64,000 nucleotides of DNA from Gigaspora rosea (taxonomy: Eukaryota; Glomeromycota; Glomeromycetes; Diversisporales; Gigasporaceae). The notes beneath the pieces are model-generated. The model saw only the letters and a program-made list of their open reading frames with translations, was not told the origin of the DNA and did no database searches. Shown here piece by piece: positions 20,535 through 33,662 of the stretch (the first letter of the stretch is position 1; the number at the start of each line of letters is the position of its first letter). The translations under genes and the position numbers were made by a program. The DNA lies in assembly GCA_003550325.1 (NCBI GenBank), contig QKWP01000594.1:1-64000 (forward strand), in the 5' to 3' direction.

Positions 20535-21395
20535 AAATAAATTAGTTTTTACTATTATTTACTTTTTAAACATTTTTAGTATTTTACTCTTTTTTATACA
20601 ACACTTTTAAAATTTCTTATTTTATTCGTTTTTATCCTACGCTTTTAAATTGTTTATTTTATTCGTTTTATACTACGTTTTTAGATTTTTTTTTATTTTT
20701 AAATATTAAAATATGGAAAATTTTAACAAGATAATGCATGCACTAATAATGTCAGTTAAATAAGTTAAAGTAATGTAAGAGTAGAGATAAAAATGATTTT
20801 CTTTTTCATATGTTAATCATTGCCTCTCCACATGCATTATTCGGTAAAGATGCAGAATTTTATGGTTTGAATCATGACAAATATGATAGCAAATCCAGCG
20901 TAACCGACAATCGAGGGCGCAGTCAGATGATTTTCGATCTTCCGGCCTTATCATGTGATTTACAAAAATATTATATTAGTGATTGGCTAATTTTTAAAAT
21001 AAAAAATAATAAAATCGAAATGAAATGTTTTAAACTTATTCTAAACACTAATAAAAATAACCATTAACTTCAAACTGACCCTTAATTTTATTTTAACAAT
21101 TGTTCATTATAAAGTTGCAATATGCTATTGTACTGACTTTATTTTAACGCTTCTCACGAAATCTATAAGTCTTATCCTTATTACTGTACTCTCACTTCAT
21201 ATTATTAGCCTTTATTATAATCAGATTTCTTTATTAGTTGGGTTTACGAAAATAAGTTTCACAAGTAAAGACAGCTTAAATTGCTAAGTTTATTTGACTT
21301 ATTGCACTTTTAGGCTAACTTAAACATTTAATCATACCTCTATATAGGCTTTAGAATGTTAAATAATACCTCAAATATATCAATACCACCACTAC
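20535..21395. other. 3' flank and intergenic DNA, no convincing gene
   Basis: Contains T-rich direct repeats TTTTATTCGTTTTTATCCTA/TTTTATTCGTTTTATACTA at about 20620-20680. An 85-codon frame at 20810-21067 has no support beyond being open. Confidence 0.5.
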
Positions 21396-21734
21396 TAGGC
21401 AACGCAAAGTTAATTTTTCGTTTTGAATAACATGGTAGTTTTTTTTTAAAAAAAAATAACTTTGCGTGGCCTAAATTAATGTTCACATCTAAGGTCACGC
21501 AAAAGTTAATTCTTCGGTTTGCATAACATGGAATCAGAAAATTTTGGTTTTTTTATCAGACCTATCGGGTAATTCCGGAAGACTAAAGTCATCATCGGGT
21601 GACACCGGAGAAAAAAATTAAATGGCAAAAATGGAATAATTGGCACAACAGGAATTTAAAAAAAGAATAAAATTTTTTTGGAAAAATTGGGTCGGCGGGT
21701 TATGCAAAACGAAAATTAACTTTGCGTGGCCTTA
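21396..21734. mobile_element. GGCCACGCAAAGTTAA inverted-repeat element
   Basis: Left end GGCAACGCAAAGTTAATTTT then TCGTTTTGAATAAC; right end in reverse complement GGCCACGCAAAGTTAATTTT then CGTTTTGCATAACC. Flanked by CTA/TTA, compatible with a 3-bp TWA target as in PIF/Harbinger. An internal partial copy of the same terminus sits at about 21505-21530, suggesting nested insertion. Confidence 0.55.
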
Positions 21735-21909
21735 AAAGATATTATTTCTCCTACACAAATTCTCCCAATAAGTGTGAAAAGAGCAGTTAAATGGTTAAAC
21801 ATTAATATCTGATATAGTTTATGAAATCTGGTGCTTATACACCTCATCTAAATGGGGCAATAATATAATTAACAATTTTAATATGACAATTTTAGTCACA
21901 CATCAGTTA

Positions 21910-23306
21910 GGCCGTTTGAAGTTAATTTTTCGGTTAACTGAAGTCTCCCCCACCTAGTGTTTTGACCCAGTGTCACCCGGGTCACCCACGGGTGGGTGGG
22001 TGACCGGGTTAAGTTGTAACAGCCCGGGTGAGAACGGGTGGGTCAACCCGCGGGTGACCCGTGGGTTGACCCACAGGTGACCCGTGGTCAACCCACGGGT
22101 CACCCACGGGCAGAGTCCCAATACAAATTAATGCAATTTATATTGATTAGAGATAGGAAAAATGTGTATTTTATAATAAAATGCGCATGATATATAAAAT
22201 GCGCATGATACTGCATAATAAATTTTTTTTTAATTTTTATCTTTACAATTGATAATATATCTAAATAAAGATACTACATATTGATTCTTAGCCTATATAT
22301 ATAAATTTTTACAAATTTGCTAATTGTAAACTTCATCCAATAATTAAATATTTGGTTGAATGTAATTTTTTTTGATATTCGCTAATATATATATTCACTA
22401 TTTTTTATTAATCATATGATTTATCTATAGCAGAGCATTTGTGTTCTTGCACTTGCACTTATTCTTGAATTTGAGACCATTATACAAAACATTTTCAAAT
22501 TTGTGAACTTTTTTAGCCCAAAATAGTTTGTAATATTAGGCAATTAAACAACAAAAGTAAAATTTGAAAAATTCATGTTCACAATTTTGTGTAGTTTAGG
22601 GGCGTTAATAAGGGCATTAAAAAATGATATAATAATTACTCAAATGTTCTGACCATAATAATAGTCATAATCATCTTACGTATTTCTGCTAGTTTCCTAC
22701 ATTTAGGTCACATTTTTCAGATATGACCAATCAAAAATGTTAAATCGAGCAGACCCAGAATTGAAATATTTAGATAGATTAGAAAGTTATTTTATATTTA
22801 ATTTTTCTATATAAAATTTTGATGGGATAAAATGCGCATGATTCAGAAACATGTGCATTAATGCGCATTTATGCGCATGATTGAGGAATCATGCGCATGC
22901 ATGAAACCTATCTCTAGTTACACCCACTCAGGTCAAATCACTAGTCATATTAACCACCTGAGTTTTTTTTTAATTGACCCAGGTGACCCGACGGGTCACT
23001 CATCAGGTCACCTGTCGGGTGACACAGGTGGTGCCTTTTTTTGGACTGACCCGTTTGTGGCACATTGTCCACCCGTCAGGTAACCCGGGTGAAGATTTTT
23101 TAGACGGGTCAATTCACTCCCCCACCTCCCCCGAAAACGAACAGCCAATCAAAACGCTGTATGACTCTCGCCAGTCACCTGATTTATATCAACCAATGAA
23201 ATTGGCCCATCTTTATATGTTCGTTTCATATGTTCGTTTCATTTTAACCCCCATTCCGAGAGCCCTGGAAAAGTGATGTTAATCGAAAAATCAACTTCAA
23301 ATGGCC
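21910..23306. mobile_element. 1.4-kb Harbinger-like non-autonomous element with GTGACCCG arrays
   Basis: Ends GGCCGTTTGAAGTTAATTTT and, inverted, GGCCATTTGAAGTTGATTTT. TTA lies on both sides (21907-21909, 23307-23309). Dense direct and inverted GGGTGACCCG/CACCCGTGGG motifs occur near each end (21963-22110 and 22975-23110). The middle has repeated ATGCGCATGA motifs. The two short frames at the right end are repeat translations. Confidence 0.7.
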
Positions 23307-23478
23307 TTAAACAGAGAACTTAATATTCTTAAACAGATCTCTCACACAGCAAATAAAGGCCTTCTATCAGCCTTAAAATTTCTTAAACAATTGTAAATTT
23401 GTAAATTTTATGTACATACTAAATAAAGCGCCATAAGAGCACCTTATATATTAAGGTAAAATAAAAAATAAAAAAATA

Positions 23479-23814
23479 CAGTCAGACCTCCATAAATGCA
23501 ACCTCCATAAATGCAATACCTCTCTAAATGCATGTTTTTTCTATTCCCTAAGATGTTATTAGTACTAAATGCACGTTCTATATTCTGTAAATGCACGTTC
23601 TCTTGAATAACATTTTATATTACACTAACCTCCCTAAATGCACGTAGCCAATCAAATTTTAGTATTTAAGATAGGTTATACATTTTGGTAGAAGTTACAC
23701 AAACTTGATCAAATTTTTAAAGCTGCAATTTAATTGGCTCACTCTAAATGCAAACCTCCCTAAATGCACGTTGTAGGCTTGTCCCTTCGAGTTGCATTTA
23801 TGGAGGGTTGACTG
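23479..23814. mobile_element. TA-flanked mariner/pogo-like mini-element, CAGTCAGACCTCCATAAATG
   Basis: Left end CAGTCAGACCTCCATAAATG, right end in reverse complement CAGTCAACCCTCCATAAATG; TA at 23477-23478 and 23815-23816. The interior repeats CTAAATGCACGTT. A decayed copy is at 39392-39705. Confidence 0.8.
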
Positions 23815-23816
23815 TA

Positions 23817-25145
23817 CCTCTCACCTAATTTCCAAATTACTTAGCGGATTACCGAATTACTTTGATAGTTTATAAAACACGGCGTATAATTTAAAATTTT
23901 TTGGTATCAAATTTTGTCAATTCGTATCTGTGGCTGCCAACCCGTTTTTGTAATGTGAAACATTATGCTAATACAGTAAATGTAGAACACATTATGGTCT
24001 ATCATCCAAGCTATTCGTTATCGGCAGATCATTCACGAATATCTCTAAAAAGTGGATGGTCAATTGAAAACGAAGCAAGGTAAATCAAATATAAAAGAAT
24101 AACTACAAACTACCTAACATTCCGCTGTAGAATAGTATGTTTTTTATTAATTCATCTTTATCGTTATATTAATTAGGGTAGCTGCGCAGCACATGATGCG
24201 GCGCAGGACCAGTACGATAAGCTTTTGTACTTTTTGTATATTTTTTTTGTTCTTGTTTTTAATTTTTTTTTGTTGTATGTATTTCTTCTTTTAGTTTAGG
24301 TATGAGAGTGGAGGTTAATTGTGGGGAGTAATGTATGTTATAGAAATTGTATGGGTTGTAGAAAATAACTAAATTAACAAGGGTTAATTCACGCAAATTT
24401 AGTTATTTACACAATCCTATATAATAACTATATTATTGTATGGGTATGATGTAACAACCTGTGTGTCACCTTCACCTCAATAAAAAGCCAATTTTAATAT
24501 TACTGTCATAAAATATTAATACACGATTATATAACAGCGTAATTAAAAAAAATCAATCCATGATTTAAATTATAAATTCTTTAGTGCAAAATATCAAACA
24601 TCTAAATCAAAGTTTAGGCATAAACCTAATAAAGTAAAAAAATCACAAGAATTTTTTTTTTAAAAAAAAAAGACTAAACCTAATCTAAAAGCAAAAACAT
24701 AATTATGCATCAAAATTTTTAAAAAAAAGCGAAAATTCAATAACATAATCTCGTTCGGTGAAAATTATATAAAGAAAGTAAAACAAAATAACTTATGATT
24801 TGGTATAATTAGAATTTAAAGAAAGCAAAAACTTAATAATGCCTGAAAAAAGAATTTTAATAAAATACGAATCTGCCTAATAAAGAATTTAAAGAAAGTA
24901 AAGATTAAAGGCGAAGGTTTAATAATGTATGACTTATACAATAAAATTTAAAAAAGAAGCCAATAAATAAAGAATTTGATTTCAATAAAGAGAAACAACA
25001 AGTAGAGAAGTTCCTTTCAATTTTACTAAAGAAAATAAGGAAGTAAGCTAGTATAGTGCTAAAAGACTTTATTTGAGTAAATCTTAGAAACTTATCTTTT
25101 AGTAACTAATAGAGTTAAATCGGTCAACGTATATGCTCTCTCACC
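23817..25145. other. intergenic AT-rich DNA, nothing assigned
   Basis: A 60-codon frame at 23901-24083 has no domain or splice context. A GC-richer stretch CTGCGCAGCACATGATGCGG lies near 24183. I see no other structure. Confidence 0.5.
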
Positions 25146-25148
25146 TTA

Positions 25149-25290
25149 GGACATTTGAAGTTGATTCTTCGGTTAACATCACTTTTTCAGGACTCTCATG
25201 GAGAGAGGGGGTAAAATGAAACAAATATATGAAACAAACATATAAAAATAAAAAAATGTTGACAATTTCATTGGTTGATGTAAATAAGGT
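25149..25290 (+). mobile_element. terminal fragment of the 21910-23306 family
   Basis: Begins GGACATTTGAAGTTGATTCT after TTA, then matches the inverted right end of the larger element (TTAACATCACTTTTTCAGG, GAAACAAACATATAAA, ATTTCATTGGTTGATGTAAA) before diverging. The other end was not found. Confidence 0.6.
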
Positions 25291-25299
25291 GCCCTATAA

Positions 25300-26000
25300 G
25301 AAAAATGTACCATATAAGCACAGAATGGAATTAGATAGGTATGAGTCAAGGCCCGGATTTGTACGGGTATGGCCTGAGTTGGTTCTGATTTGGTGGATTG
25401 TGCGGGACCTTGTGCTCATGCCAATTGGACCGTAAATAGCTTAGGGTTTGCAGCAGTTTACTAGTCAAATTGGTATGGGATTTGGCACGGGTAATAAACG
25501 TAAATTCACATGCCACCATGATGATGATATGGATTAACTAAAACATAAATTTTCATAAGTAATCAATATAAGACAAATAAACTAACTGCATATGAAGCAA
25601 AATTTTGTAAGGAATTTTTTTTGTTAAGACACACAGGGAAACTTCATGAGTGAAAGCATGAGATATCGCTTCTTTTTTAAAAAAACACCCTTTGCTCTCC
25701 ATGAAATGAGCTAACACGTATTACAAGCCAACATATGTGTAACTTACAGATACGTGCTATCTGAACATGCTATTTCATATGCTGTAATATTACATGTCAC
25801 CCTTTGCTGCATGTCTATTCTATTCTATAAAATGTTCCTGTACGTGCCACAAGATCTGTGCCATTTCGAGCATTCCCGACACCAACCCATACCACTTTTC
25901 ATAGAGTGACTGACAAGAGTCATCTAGCATTTTTGGGAGGAGGCTTTAGACCTGGAACAAATCAACCACGCCTACCAATTCAAGATTCAAGAGCCTTGCA
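25300..26000. repeat. dispersed 0.7-kb repeat, copy 1
   Basis: Shares blocks with 27500-28400, including TTTACTAGTCAAATTGGTAT, TTTTTTGTTAAGACAC, GCATGAGATATCGC and CCATGAAATGAGCTAACACG. Non-coding as far as I can tell. Confidence 0.5.
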
Positions 26001-26217
26001 CTATTAAAAGACATTGGTTTAATTATATAGTAATGTTGCTAGTAGTTTTTAACTTATACCCAATACTCACCATTCTTACAACATGCAGCATGTAATTATG
26101 GATGAGCCATTGTAGTTTATGTCAGTAATAGTGAAAAAGTGAATTAGTATGTATTAGAATTATCACAATTCTATTGTGAATTACTAAAAAAAATTCTTTA
26201 CAAACTTACTTGGCATA

Positions 26218-26860
26218 TCCCTTAGATTGTAGTAGAACACAGACAAATTTGCCTGCATTTTTGCACTTTTTTAGCTCTGATTTACTTTTTTAAAATACTA
26301 AAATAATTAAATAAAACTTTGTACAATTATATTTGAAAATAAGGATTACTTTTTTGCAAAATTAGTTTTTATATTATAAGAAAATAAATTATAGTTACAT
26401 ATAAGCTAAAAATAGATAATTTTAAGAAAAAATTTTTTTAAAAAATTTTATTACAATTTTTCTGCGATCTTATTTAGTTTTAGTTTTAGAACTATATTTC
26501 TTAAGACAATATTGTAGTTTATATAAAGGATGACAACTTTCATTATTGCAACTTTAATGATTTACTTGTAAAAATTAAGACTTGTATTAGAAGTAAAGAT
26601 TTTTTTTATAGACGGGAACATATAAAATTTGAAAAAATCTAAAGAAAAATTTTAATAGTAAAAATGCCAATACAAGAACTTTAAACATTTATTATATTAA
26701 AGTTTTCTAATGATTTTAAAAAAATTTTATAACAAAGTTACTAAAACAAAACTTAAAGAATATTTTTTACTTAGAAAAGATATGGCTAAAATCAATATTT
26801 AAAATTTTATTAAAATTTTAAAATACGCAGGCAAATTTGTCTGTGTTACAATCTAAGGGA
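26218..26860. mobile_element. TCCCTTAGATTGTA TA-flanked element, copy 1
   Basis: Ends TCCCTTAGATTGTA then ACAGACAAATTTGCCTGC, and, inverted, TCCCTTAGATTGTA then ACACAGACAAATTTGCCTGC. TA on both sides (26216-26217, 26861-26862). Length 643 bp, non-coding. An opposite-orientation relative lies at 58311-58967. Confidence 0.8.
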
Positions 26861-27499
26861 TAATACGTTTAAAGCTTGAGTTAACAACGAATTATTGTGG
26901 CTTCTATCAAGAATTACTATAAAAAGTTCTCATACAATACTTGCTCGTTATTCTAATAACACAATATGTGGTTGGGCCGGAGTTAGTTCGCATTGAAATT
27001 ATTATAGTTTCTATCATGATTTACTGCTATAAACTTTACCATTCTGGCAATACACAGTATATATTAATATTGTTCATATCTTAATCTAATTTCAAAAATA
27101 CAGTGCGCATAACAAATGAAAGTCGATCTTTTTAAATCTCGAATACAAAGTGCGTGTAACCAATGAAAGTCAATTTTTTTTAAAAAAAAATTAATTCATA
27201 GTGATAGATCAATTACAAATTATGACAAATTTATTATGTCATAAACATGCAAATAAATAGATCTCATAATTGTTCATATTTTAAATAATCTCACAGTCTT
27301 ATAGTTTTTGGATACAGCAAATCAAAAACAACAAAGTGCCAAAAATATTTTATAACTGATAGCAATCGATTTTTGACAAGTACGTAATGAGATCAGTATC
27401 CACCTAATCACAACATATTTATACACAATTATGAATATATTTTCTATACTATTGTTTACACATGCATGTGTTGTCATCCTGTGCCGTTAAAATTACCAT

Positions 27500-28440
27500 A
27501 ACCCTTCTATGCCCTATAAGAAAAATGGACGTAAAGGTACGGGTTGGCTAGTAAAGGCACGGGTTTTGGTGGCACAGATTAAACCCGTATTTGGATGTAG
27601 GAGGCTTGGATTGGCACAGAATTTTGGCCCGTGGTAGATTGTATGCCCATACAAAATAAACCGTTAATGGCTCAGGTTTTGCAATACTTTACTAGTCCAA
27701 ATGGCATGGGATTTGGCCAGGTAATTAACGTGAATTAATGTTTGATAAAAAAAAAATACATACAAGTAGATTATATAAATTTATATCAACAATCAATACA
27801 ATATAAACAAACTAACAACTGCTCATGTATCAAAATTTTGCAAGAGATTTTTTTTGTTAAGACACCCAGACAGTGTTTAAAATTCAAATTTGGTTTTATG
27901 TTCTCAAAATGAACATTTTTAATTTCTTAATGTTCTTAGAAAAATTTTAATGTTCTTTATGTAGGAAATTTAAAATTTTTTACTGTTAAAAGAATTTATT
28001 GAATGTTCTCAAATAGAGAACATATTTTAATAATTTATGTTCCCAAAAATTATATAATGTTCTCTGAGAACACTGAGAACATTGAATTTTAAACACTGCA
28101 CCCAGAGCAGTTTCATTAGTGAAAAATTATGAGATATCGCAATTTTTTTAAAAAATCGTATATTGATCTTTTGCTCTTCGTGAAATGAGCCAACATGTAC
28201 CACCTTTGACACGTATCATTCCGTAAAATGAAGGTGCCATTATGTATAACGTGTCATAATGTGCCACCTCCCCCGTACCACTTTTTACCATGATATCCCA
28301 TCAACAGCTCTATATGTACCACTCTGGCCATGCCATTTCGTGGATTCCAGACACAACTCATACCACATCCTGGACCACTTTTTTATAGGGATGAATTGGA
28401 AAAATGAAACCATTGCCCCACCTTAAAAAAAAAGAATTCT
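27500..28440. repeat. dispersed repeat, copy 2, interrupted by a hAT mini-element
   Basis: Homologous to 25300-26000 on both sides of the insertion at 27871-28098. In copy 1 the corresponding place reads GTTAAGACACACAGGGAAAC, uninterrupted. Confidence 0.5.
27871..28098. mobile_element. 228-bp hAT mini-element
   Basis: Ends CAGTGTTTAAAATTCAA and its perfect inverse. The exact 8-bp duplication CACCCAGA lies at 27863-27870 and 28099-28106. The interior is filled with TGTTCTC/GAGAACA motifs in both orientations. Confidence 0.9.
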
Positions 28441-29240
28441 TGAAAAAATCAGCATAGCGAACATCAAAAAAGTTGAACAGAACCCATCTTTTTGCATTTC
28501 ATATTACAGAAGAAACGTAATCATACTGGTATATATCTGTGCACACACATATAGGACATATGTAATTTTCCCATGATGACAATTTCTTCACACATATGCA
28601 CAATGAAGCAATTACATGTAACATATGATATTTTTTTGTAATACCAACTAAAATAGGAAAAAAATACGATGAAAATAGTAACTTCCAAAATAGAAAAAAT
28701 ATAGTGCACCAAAAAGTTGAACGGAACCATCCCTCCACATTTCATGTGATCGTGCTGGTATATATTTTCTATACCATTGTTCAATATACATTAACATGCA
28801 GTGTTGTCATCTGTGTCGTCAGAATCACTATAACCCCTCAAAAATCAGCATAGCAAACATCAAATAAGTTGATCAGAAACCATCCTTTCCACATTTCATG
28901 TTACACAAGAAAGTGATCATACTGGTATTGAAATTAAAATAATTAGTGTCTCCAGTTTGCATGATAATGAGTGATTTGCATATGAAATTATATTTATATA
29001 TATATACGGTATGTAAAAATTTAAATTAACATCGTTAACATCATAATGAGAGATTATTACATATTTGGTATGTAAAAATTTTAACTCTTTCCAAAAACGA
29101 ATAAATGAAAATCATTACTCCTACTAAAAAAGGTTTTGCAAAAATCAGGATAAGCAACATCAAAAAAGTTGAAGGAAACCATCCCTATACACATTTCATA
29201 TTACACAAGAAATGTGATCATACTGGTATTAACTAATTTC
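28441..29240. repeat. four spaced repeats, AATCAGCATAGCAAACATCA unit
   Basis: Copies near 28447, 28690 (partial), 28848 and 29134 contain CATCAAAAAAGTTGAA, CATTTCATATTACA and GTGATCATACTGGTAT. Overlapping minus-strand frames are not credible. Confidence 0.6.
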
Positions 29241-29688
29241 TACTTGTATAATTTATATAATAAAATTTATAATCTTTAATACAATCGGTTTCAAATCTAA
29301 GCTAAACCAAATATATTATAAGATTATATAATATATCTATAATTTTATTGCCAGAGATATCTCAATGTTAATATACAAGTATATACGACATATATAGATT
29401 TCTACTATCTTATAAAAAAAAATATATAAAACCAAAAAAAAAGAAAAGTCATTAAATTCTTCGTTATTGTTCGCTTATTTAAATTTCTATGTAATACATA
29501 TAATAACAACTAAATAAATTTATACACTTGACATATTTAAATCGTTGCTTTTCAGTTTTATCTTTTTTTTTCATTTACTCTATAGAATTAAGCTACCCTT
29601 GTAGTTTTTTATACTTTTACTAATATATGTTTTAAGAGTAACTTTATAAGTGAATAGCAATACAATAGTGTGGGATTAGTGGAGATAA
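29241..29688. other. AT-rich spacer, nothing seen
   Basis: No coding, RNA or repeat signal recognised. Confidence 0.5.
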
Positions 29689-30474
29689 GTGTTTCGGACA
29701 AAACTTTCAGGTTTCAGCTGGTCGAAACTTCCGAAACTTCTGAAACCTAGTTTCACTAGAAGCCACAAATCCAAAACTTCTGAAATCTCCAAAACTGGGT
29801 GAAACTTCTGAAACTTCTAAAACTTCTGAAATTGGCGAAACTTCCAAAATTACCGAAACCAATAACCACTAAATATCATATAAATAATAGGTGAAAGTGA
29901 TTTCAGAAATAATAGGATCTTAAAATTCGGATTTATGCCATAAAAAGATGTGGGCTTTACCAGTTTTTTGGGCTAAAGCGAAACTTCTGAAACTGGTCTC
30001 AGAAACCAATAACCAATAAAATCATGAGAATCTGCATAACGTGAAATAGCTAATATTTAACCCATTTTTATTCTAAATGGTTTGGATTTCGTAGTTTTTT
30101 TTATTTACAAAATATTTGTTAGATTGTTGGGTAAATTTTTTATTTTTTTTAGGTTTCAAGTTTGGATTAGTTTTTTTTTGTTTTTTTTTGATTTAGTTTT
30201 CTAGTCTGTTGGGATTATGTTTTTTTTAGGTTTCAAGTTTGTGGGATTGGGGGTTTTTTTTCGTTAAGTTTTGGATGTTTTGGACATGGCTTTTACAGTT
30301 CCGGAAGTTTAGGAAGTTTCGGTTTCGCCCAGTTTCGGAGGGTTTCGCCAATTTCGAAGGTTCCAGCAATTTCAGAAGTTTCAGCAATTTCAGAAGTTTC
30401 GGATTTTGGGCGATACCGAAACTCCAGGCCCAAAACGTTTCGGACTTGGGTGGGAGGTTTCAGCTGAAACACTG
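29689..30474. mobile_element. hAT-like element with GAAACTTCTGAAAC arrays
   Basis: Left end AAGTGTTTCGGACAAAACTT; right end in reverse complement CAGTGTTTCAGCTGAAACC. Clusters of GAAACTTCTGAAAC (29720-29860) face clusters of GTTTCGGAAGTTTCAG (30300-30400). A likely imperfect 8-bp duplication is TGGAGATA/TAGAGATT. The 86-codon frame at 30239 lies in the repeat array and is rejected. Confidence 0.6.
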
Positions 30475-30999
30475 TAGAGATTATTTGAATATGTTATAGT
30501 ATGGCTTATTGAAGTTGGTCACGTTCAATAGATGAATTACTAGTGCGACAGGTGGAGCTTACACGCCACCCATCTTATTTGATAATTTTAGAGTTTTTAA
30601 ATTATATTTGTAACTTAAAATATTCTATCACAGAACTTAGTATCTATTTTAGTATATAAGTCCGTATAAGGTATATTGGATTATCATAATCTCTATTATA
30701 ACTATCATGGTTTGTAATGAATTCTGTCATAGAATTTGCTCGCTAATGTAGTATATGCAGCAGTATTTGTATTGTAATTACTATAAGTTGTTCAAAAATT
30801 CTGTTATAGAACTTATCATCTCATGATCATAATATGCAGTTAAGTAGTGTTAGTTGTATAAGTTTGGTGGGATTCCTATTATATTTTACTATAAAGAATT
30901 TTATTAAAGAACTTACTTATTAATCAATACGTACAGTAGTTAGTATTGGTAGTACAGTATGTAAAAAAAAAACTGTTTCAGGATTTAATATCATAGTGC
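30475..30999. other. AT-rich spacer
   Basis: Weak repetition of TTCTATCATAGAACTTA-like phrases (30617-30920), no gene. Confidence 0.4.
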
Positions 31000-31965
31000 T
31001 CTGGTATGTTTGATGTTAATATTATTTCATTAATTTAAAGTAAAAAAAAAAATTTTTGACTCCCGAAGTTTACAGATTTTATGCAATTCAAACCAAAAAA
31101 TTAAGCTTTGTTTTAGATGCAAATATTATTCTATTAATTTATAGTATATTAAAAAAAAAAACTGACCTACCAACTTAAGTTTTCAAATCAAGTAATTCAG
31201 ACTGAAAAATCAACTTTTTTTTGGCCTAATATTAAATGTGAAAAAAATCAGTCTATTCTACTGAATAAAACCAAAAATTGACTTCGTGTGGCCAAATATT
31301 AGATGTGAATATTATCCTATTAATTTATAGAAATTAAAAAAAATCTGACTTATCAACTTAAGTCCTCAGATCCATGTAATTCAAAACCAAATATCAACTT
31401 TTGTCTGGTCTAATCTTAGATGCCCAACTGAAGTTTTCAAATTTTCATGTAATGAAAATGAAAAAAAATCAACTTTGTGTGACTAAGTCTTAGATGTGAA
31501 CATTATTCTATCAATTTACAGAAATTAATAAAAAAAAAGCTCCTGACTTACTGACTCAAGTTCTTAGATCCATGTAAATCAAGACAAAAAATCAATTCAC
31601 CCAGCTTAATCTTAGATTCGAATTAAATAAATAGAAAAAAAATTGAACCACTCAACCGAAGTTTTTAGATTTTATGTAATAATAACAAAAAATCAACTTT
31701 GCATGACCAAATCTTAGATGTGAACATTATCTCATTAATTTATAGAAAATAAAAAAAAAACTCTACCAACTTAAGTTCTCAGATCAATATAAATCAAAAT
31801 GAAAATTAACTTTGCCTGGCCTAATCTTAGATGTGAATTAAATAAAGAGAAAAAAAATCAGACTGCCCAACCAAAGTTTTTAGATTTCATGTAATGAAAA
31901 TGAAAAATCAACTTTGCCTGGCCAAACCTTAGATGTGAACATTATCCCATTAAGAGTAGAGTCAA
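31000..31965. repeat. tandem array of about eight units of 110-120 bp
   Basis: Recurring phrases in fixed order: TTAGATGTGAACATTATC, ATTAATTTATAGAAATT, A-run, CAACTTAAGTTCTCAGATC, AAAATCAACTTTGCCTGGCC. The last resembles the TTAACTTTGCGTGGCC end of the element at 21396-21734, so the array may descend from that family. Confidence 0.65.
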
Positions 31966-33660
31966 CATCAATCATTTTTATATATGATTATTATACAAAA
32001 AAATTTTATATAGGGGCAAAAATACGCCATTGATAAGGATTTTTGAGAACCATATCGGCGGATTTACAGAATTGAAATTGGGCCCTAAAAATGGTCCCCA
32101 AAATTCGATTGTTTACAAAAATTCATTGGTCAGATTATGATCAGATGATCAACAAATAACTGATCAATATAAATAAACCCATTAGATAAGCACCAACCCA
32201 TTAGATCTTAGAGATAAGGTGGTTTGATTTGCAAAATTATATGAAAATCGGGTCTTGAAAAAAGGTCCAATTGTGTAAATCCACTGATATGCACAACCAA
32301 TTTTAGCAGTGCCTGACCTGTGAAGTTTCATGAAATCTATGATAAAATATGTAATAACTATTACTTATATAACTTCAAATATATCCACCTTGAAATTTAC
32401 ATAAGTATAATATGACGTAGGGAATCGCATTAAATGGCTTAGGGTCCGCGTAATCTGTGCAATATAGTTGCACAAAACCAGAATGGGAAAACACGAGATT
32501 TAAAGATGAGGTTTGATATTAAGTCATAATAGACTAGAGGTGCAGACTTAATGCTAAAACTGTCATAAGTTATGCCATTTTTTGCTATAATACGACAATT
32601 TATAACATTACGTGTATATAATTAGATAGATCAGAGATGCATTAGATAATATATTAAAATTAATAATTGCAAATTACTAACATTGACTAACATTGTAGAA
32701 CAGTTGTAGAGCATACAATGTTTGAGCATCACTCAGATATAAAATAGTCACATAGTAATATCATGGGTAAATAAACTTGTTTCACAAAATTTTCCATGTT
32801 ATTGAAAGAATTATTCAATAATGATTATTAATTAAATATTAGAATAATAATAAATTTTTTCTTTTCGTCATCAAAATTTATTTGATAACGAAATTAAAAA
32901 TAAGTTAAAGTTTAAAAATCTTATGTTTTAAAAATTTCGAAACAAAAAAATAAAATTGGAGGTTTGAATATACTTTTTAATGACAAAAGGTTATTAATTT
33001 CAAATAATTGAAAAAGTTTATTTGAAAATATATACTAAGGTATTTCAGAGTTTTCAAAAGAAAATTTACTATCGTAAAAGAATTCACTATTATATAAAAA
33101 GTTTACAATAAAAATAAATATGATTTATAGATCATTGATTTTGAAATAAATACATCCTGATTTGATTTGAAATCAGAAACTTGAACCTTAGGTTTGAAAC
33201 CCTACTGTATCTATTTCTATCAAGATCTGATTACAACATTTTAATAAATTTAAATTTTTAAATTGTATTATTAGTAAGGTTTTGTAAATAAATAGTATTT
33301 ATATAATTTTATTATATTGAAAATTTTGATTAGAATGGATGATTCTCATCGTAGCTTTACAATTATATTTAATGCCGAAATTACAATGCTAATCACTACT
33401 TAATAACTTATTAATGATTCTATAATATTTTGAGCTGCTCTTTAGCTTGATTGAAACCCTTAAATAAAAAAAAAAGACAATACCAATTTAAAATAAGATA
33501 TATTTATATACATATAAGATTTTATATTTACCATAGCCTCCATGACTATAATTATGACAAATAAGAACTTTTTTTTCAAACTTTTCGGAGCTGGGACAAA
33601 AAAAAGTTATTATATATTACATATGAAAAAATAATTTTTATATACTTTTACATAAGAAAT
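31966..33660. other. intergenic DNA, downstream flank of the oxidase pseudogene
   Basis: No gene recognised. About 32830-33200 is duplicated in decayed form at 48200-48560. Confidence 0.5.
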
Positions 33661-33662
33661 TA

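Noticed and set aside
20810..21067. 85-codon plus-strand frame downstream of the secreted-protein gene
   Set aside because: No signal peptide, domain, or splice context; composition not convincing, though it cannot be excluded as an exon.
22871..23276. Two overlapping 70-100 codon frames
   Set aside because: They translate the GTGACCCG repeat array of a mobile element; Gly/Thr/Val/Gln-rich repeats only.
30239..30499. 86-codon frame rich in Phe-Arg-Lys repeats
   Set aside because: Translation of GTTTCGGAAGTTTC subterminal repeats of a hAT-like element.
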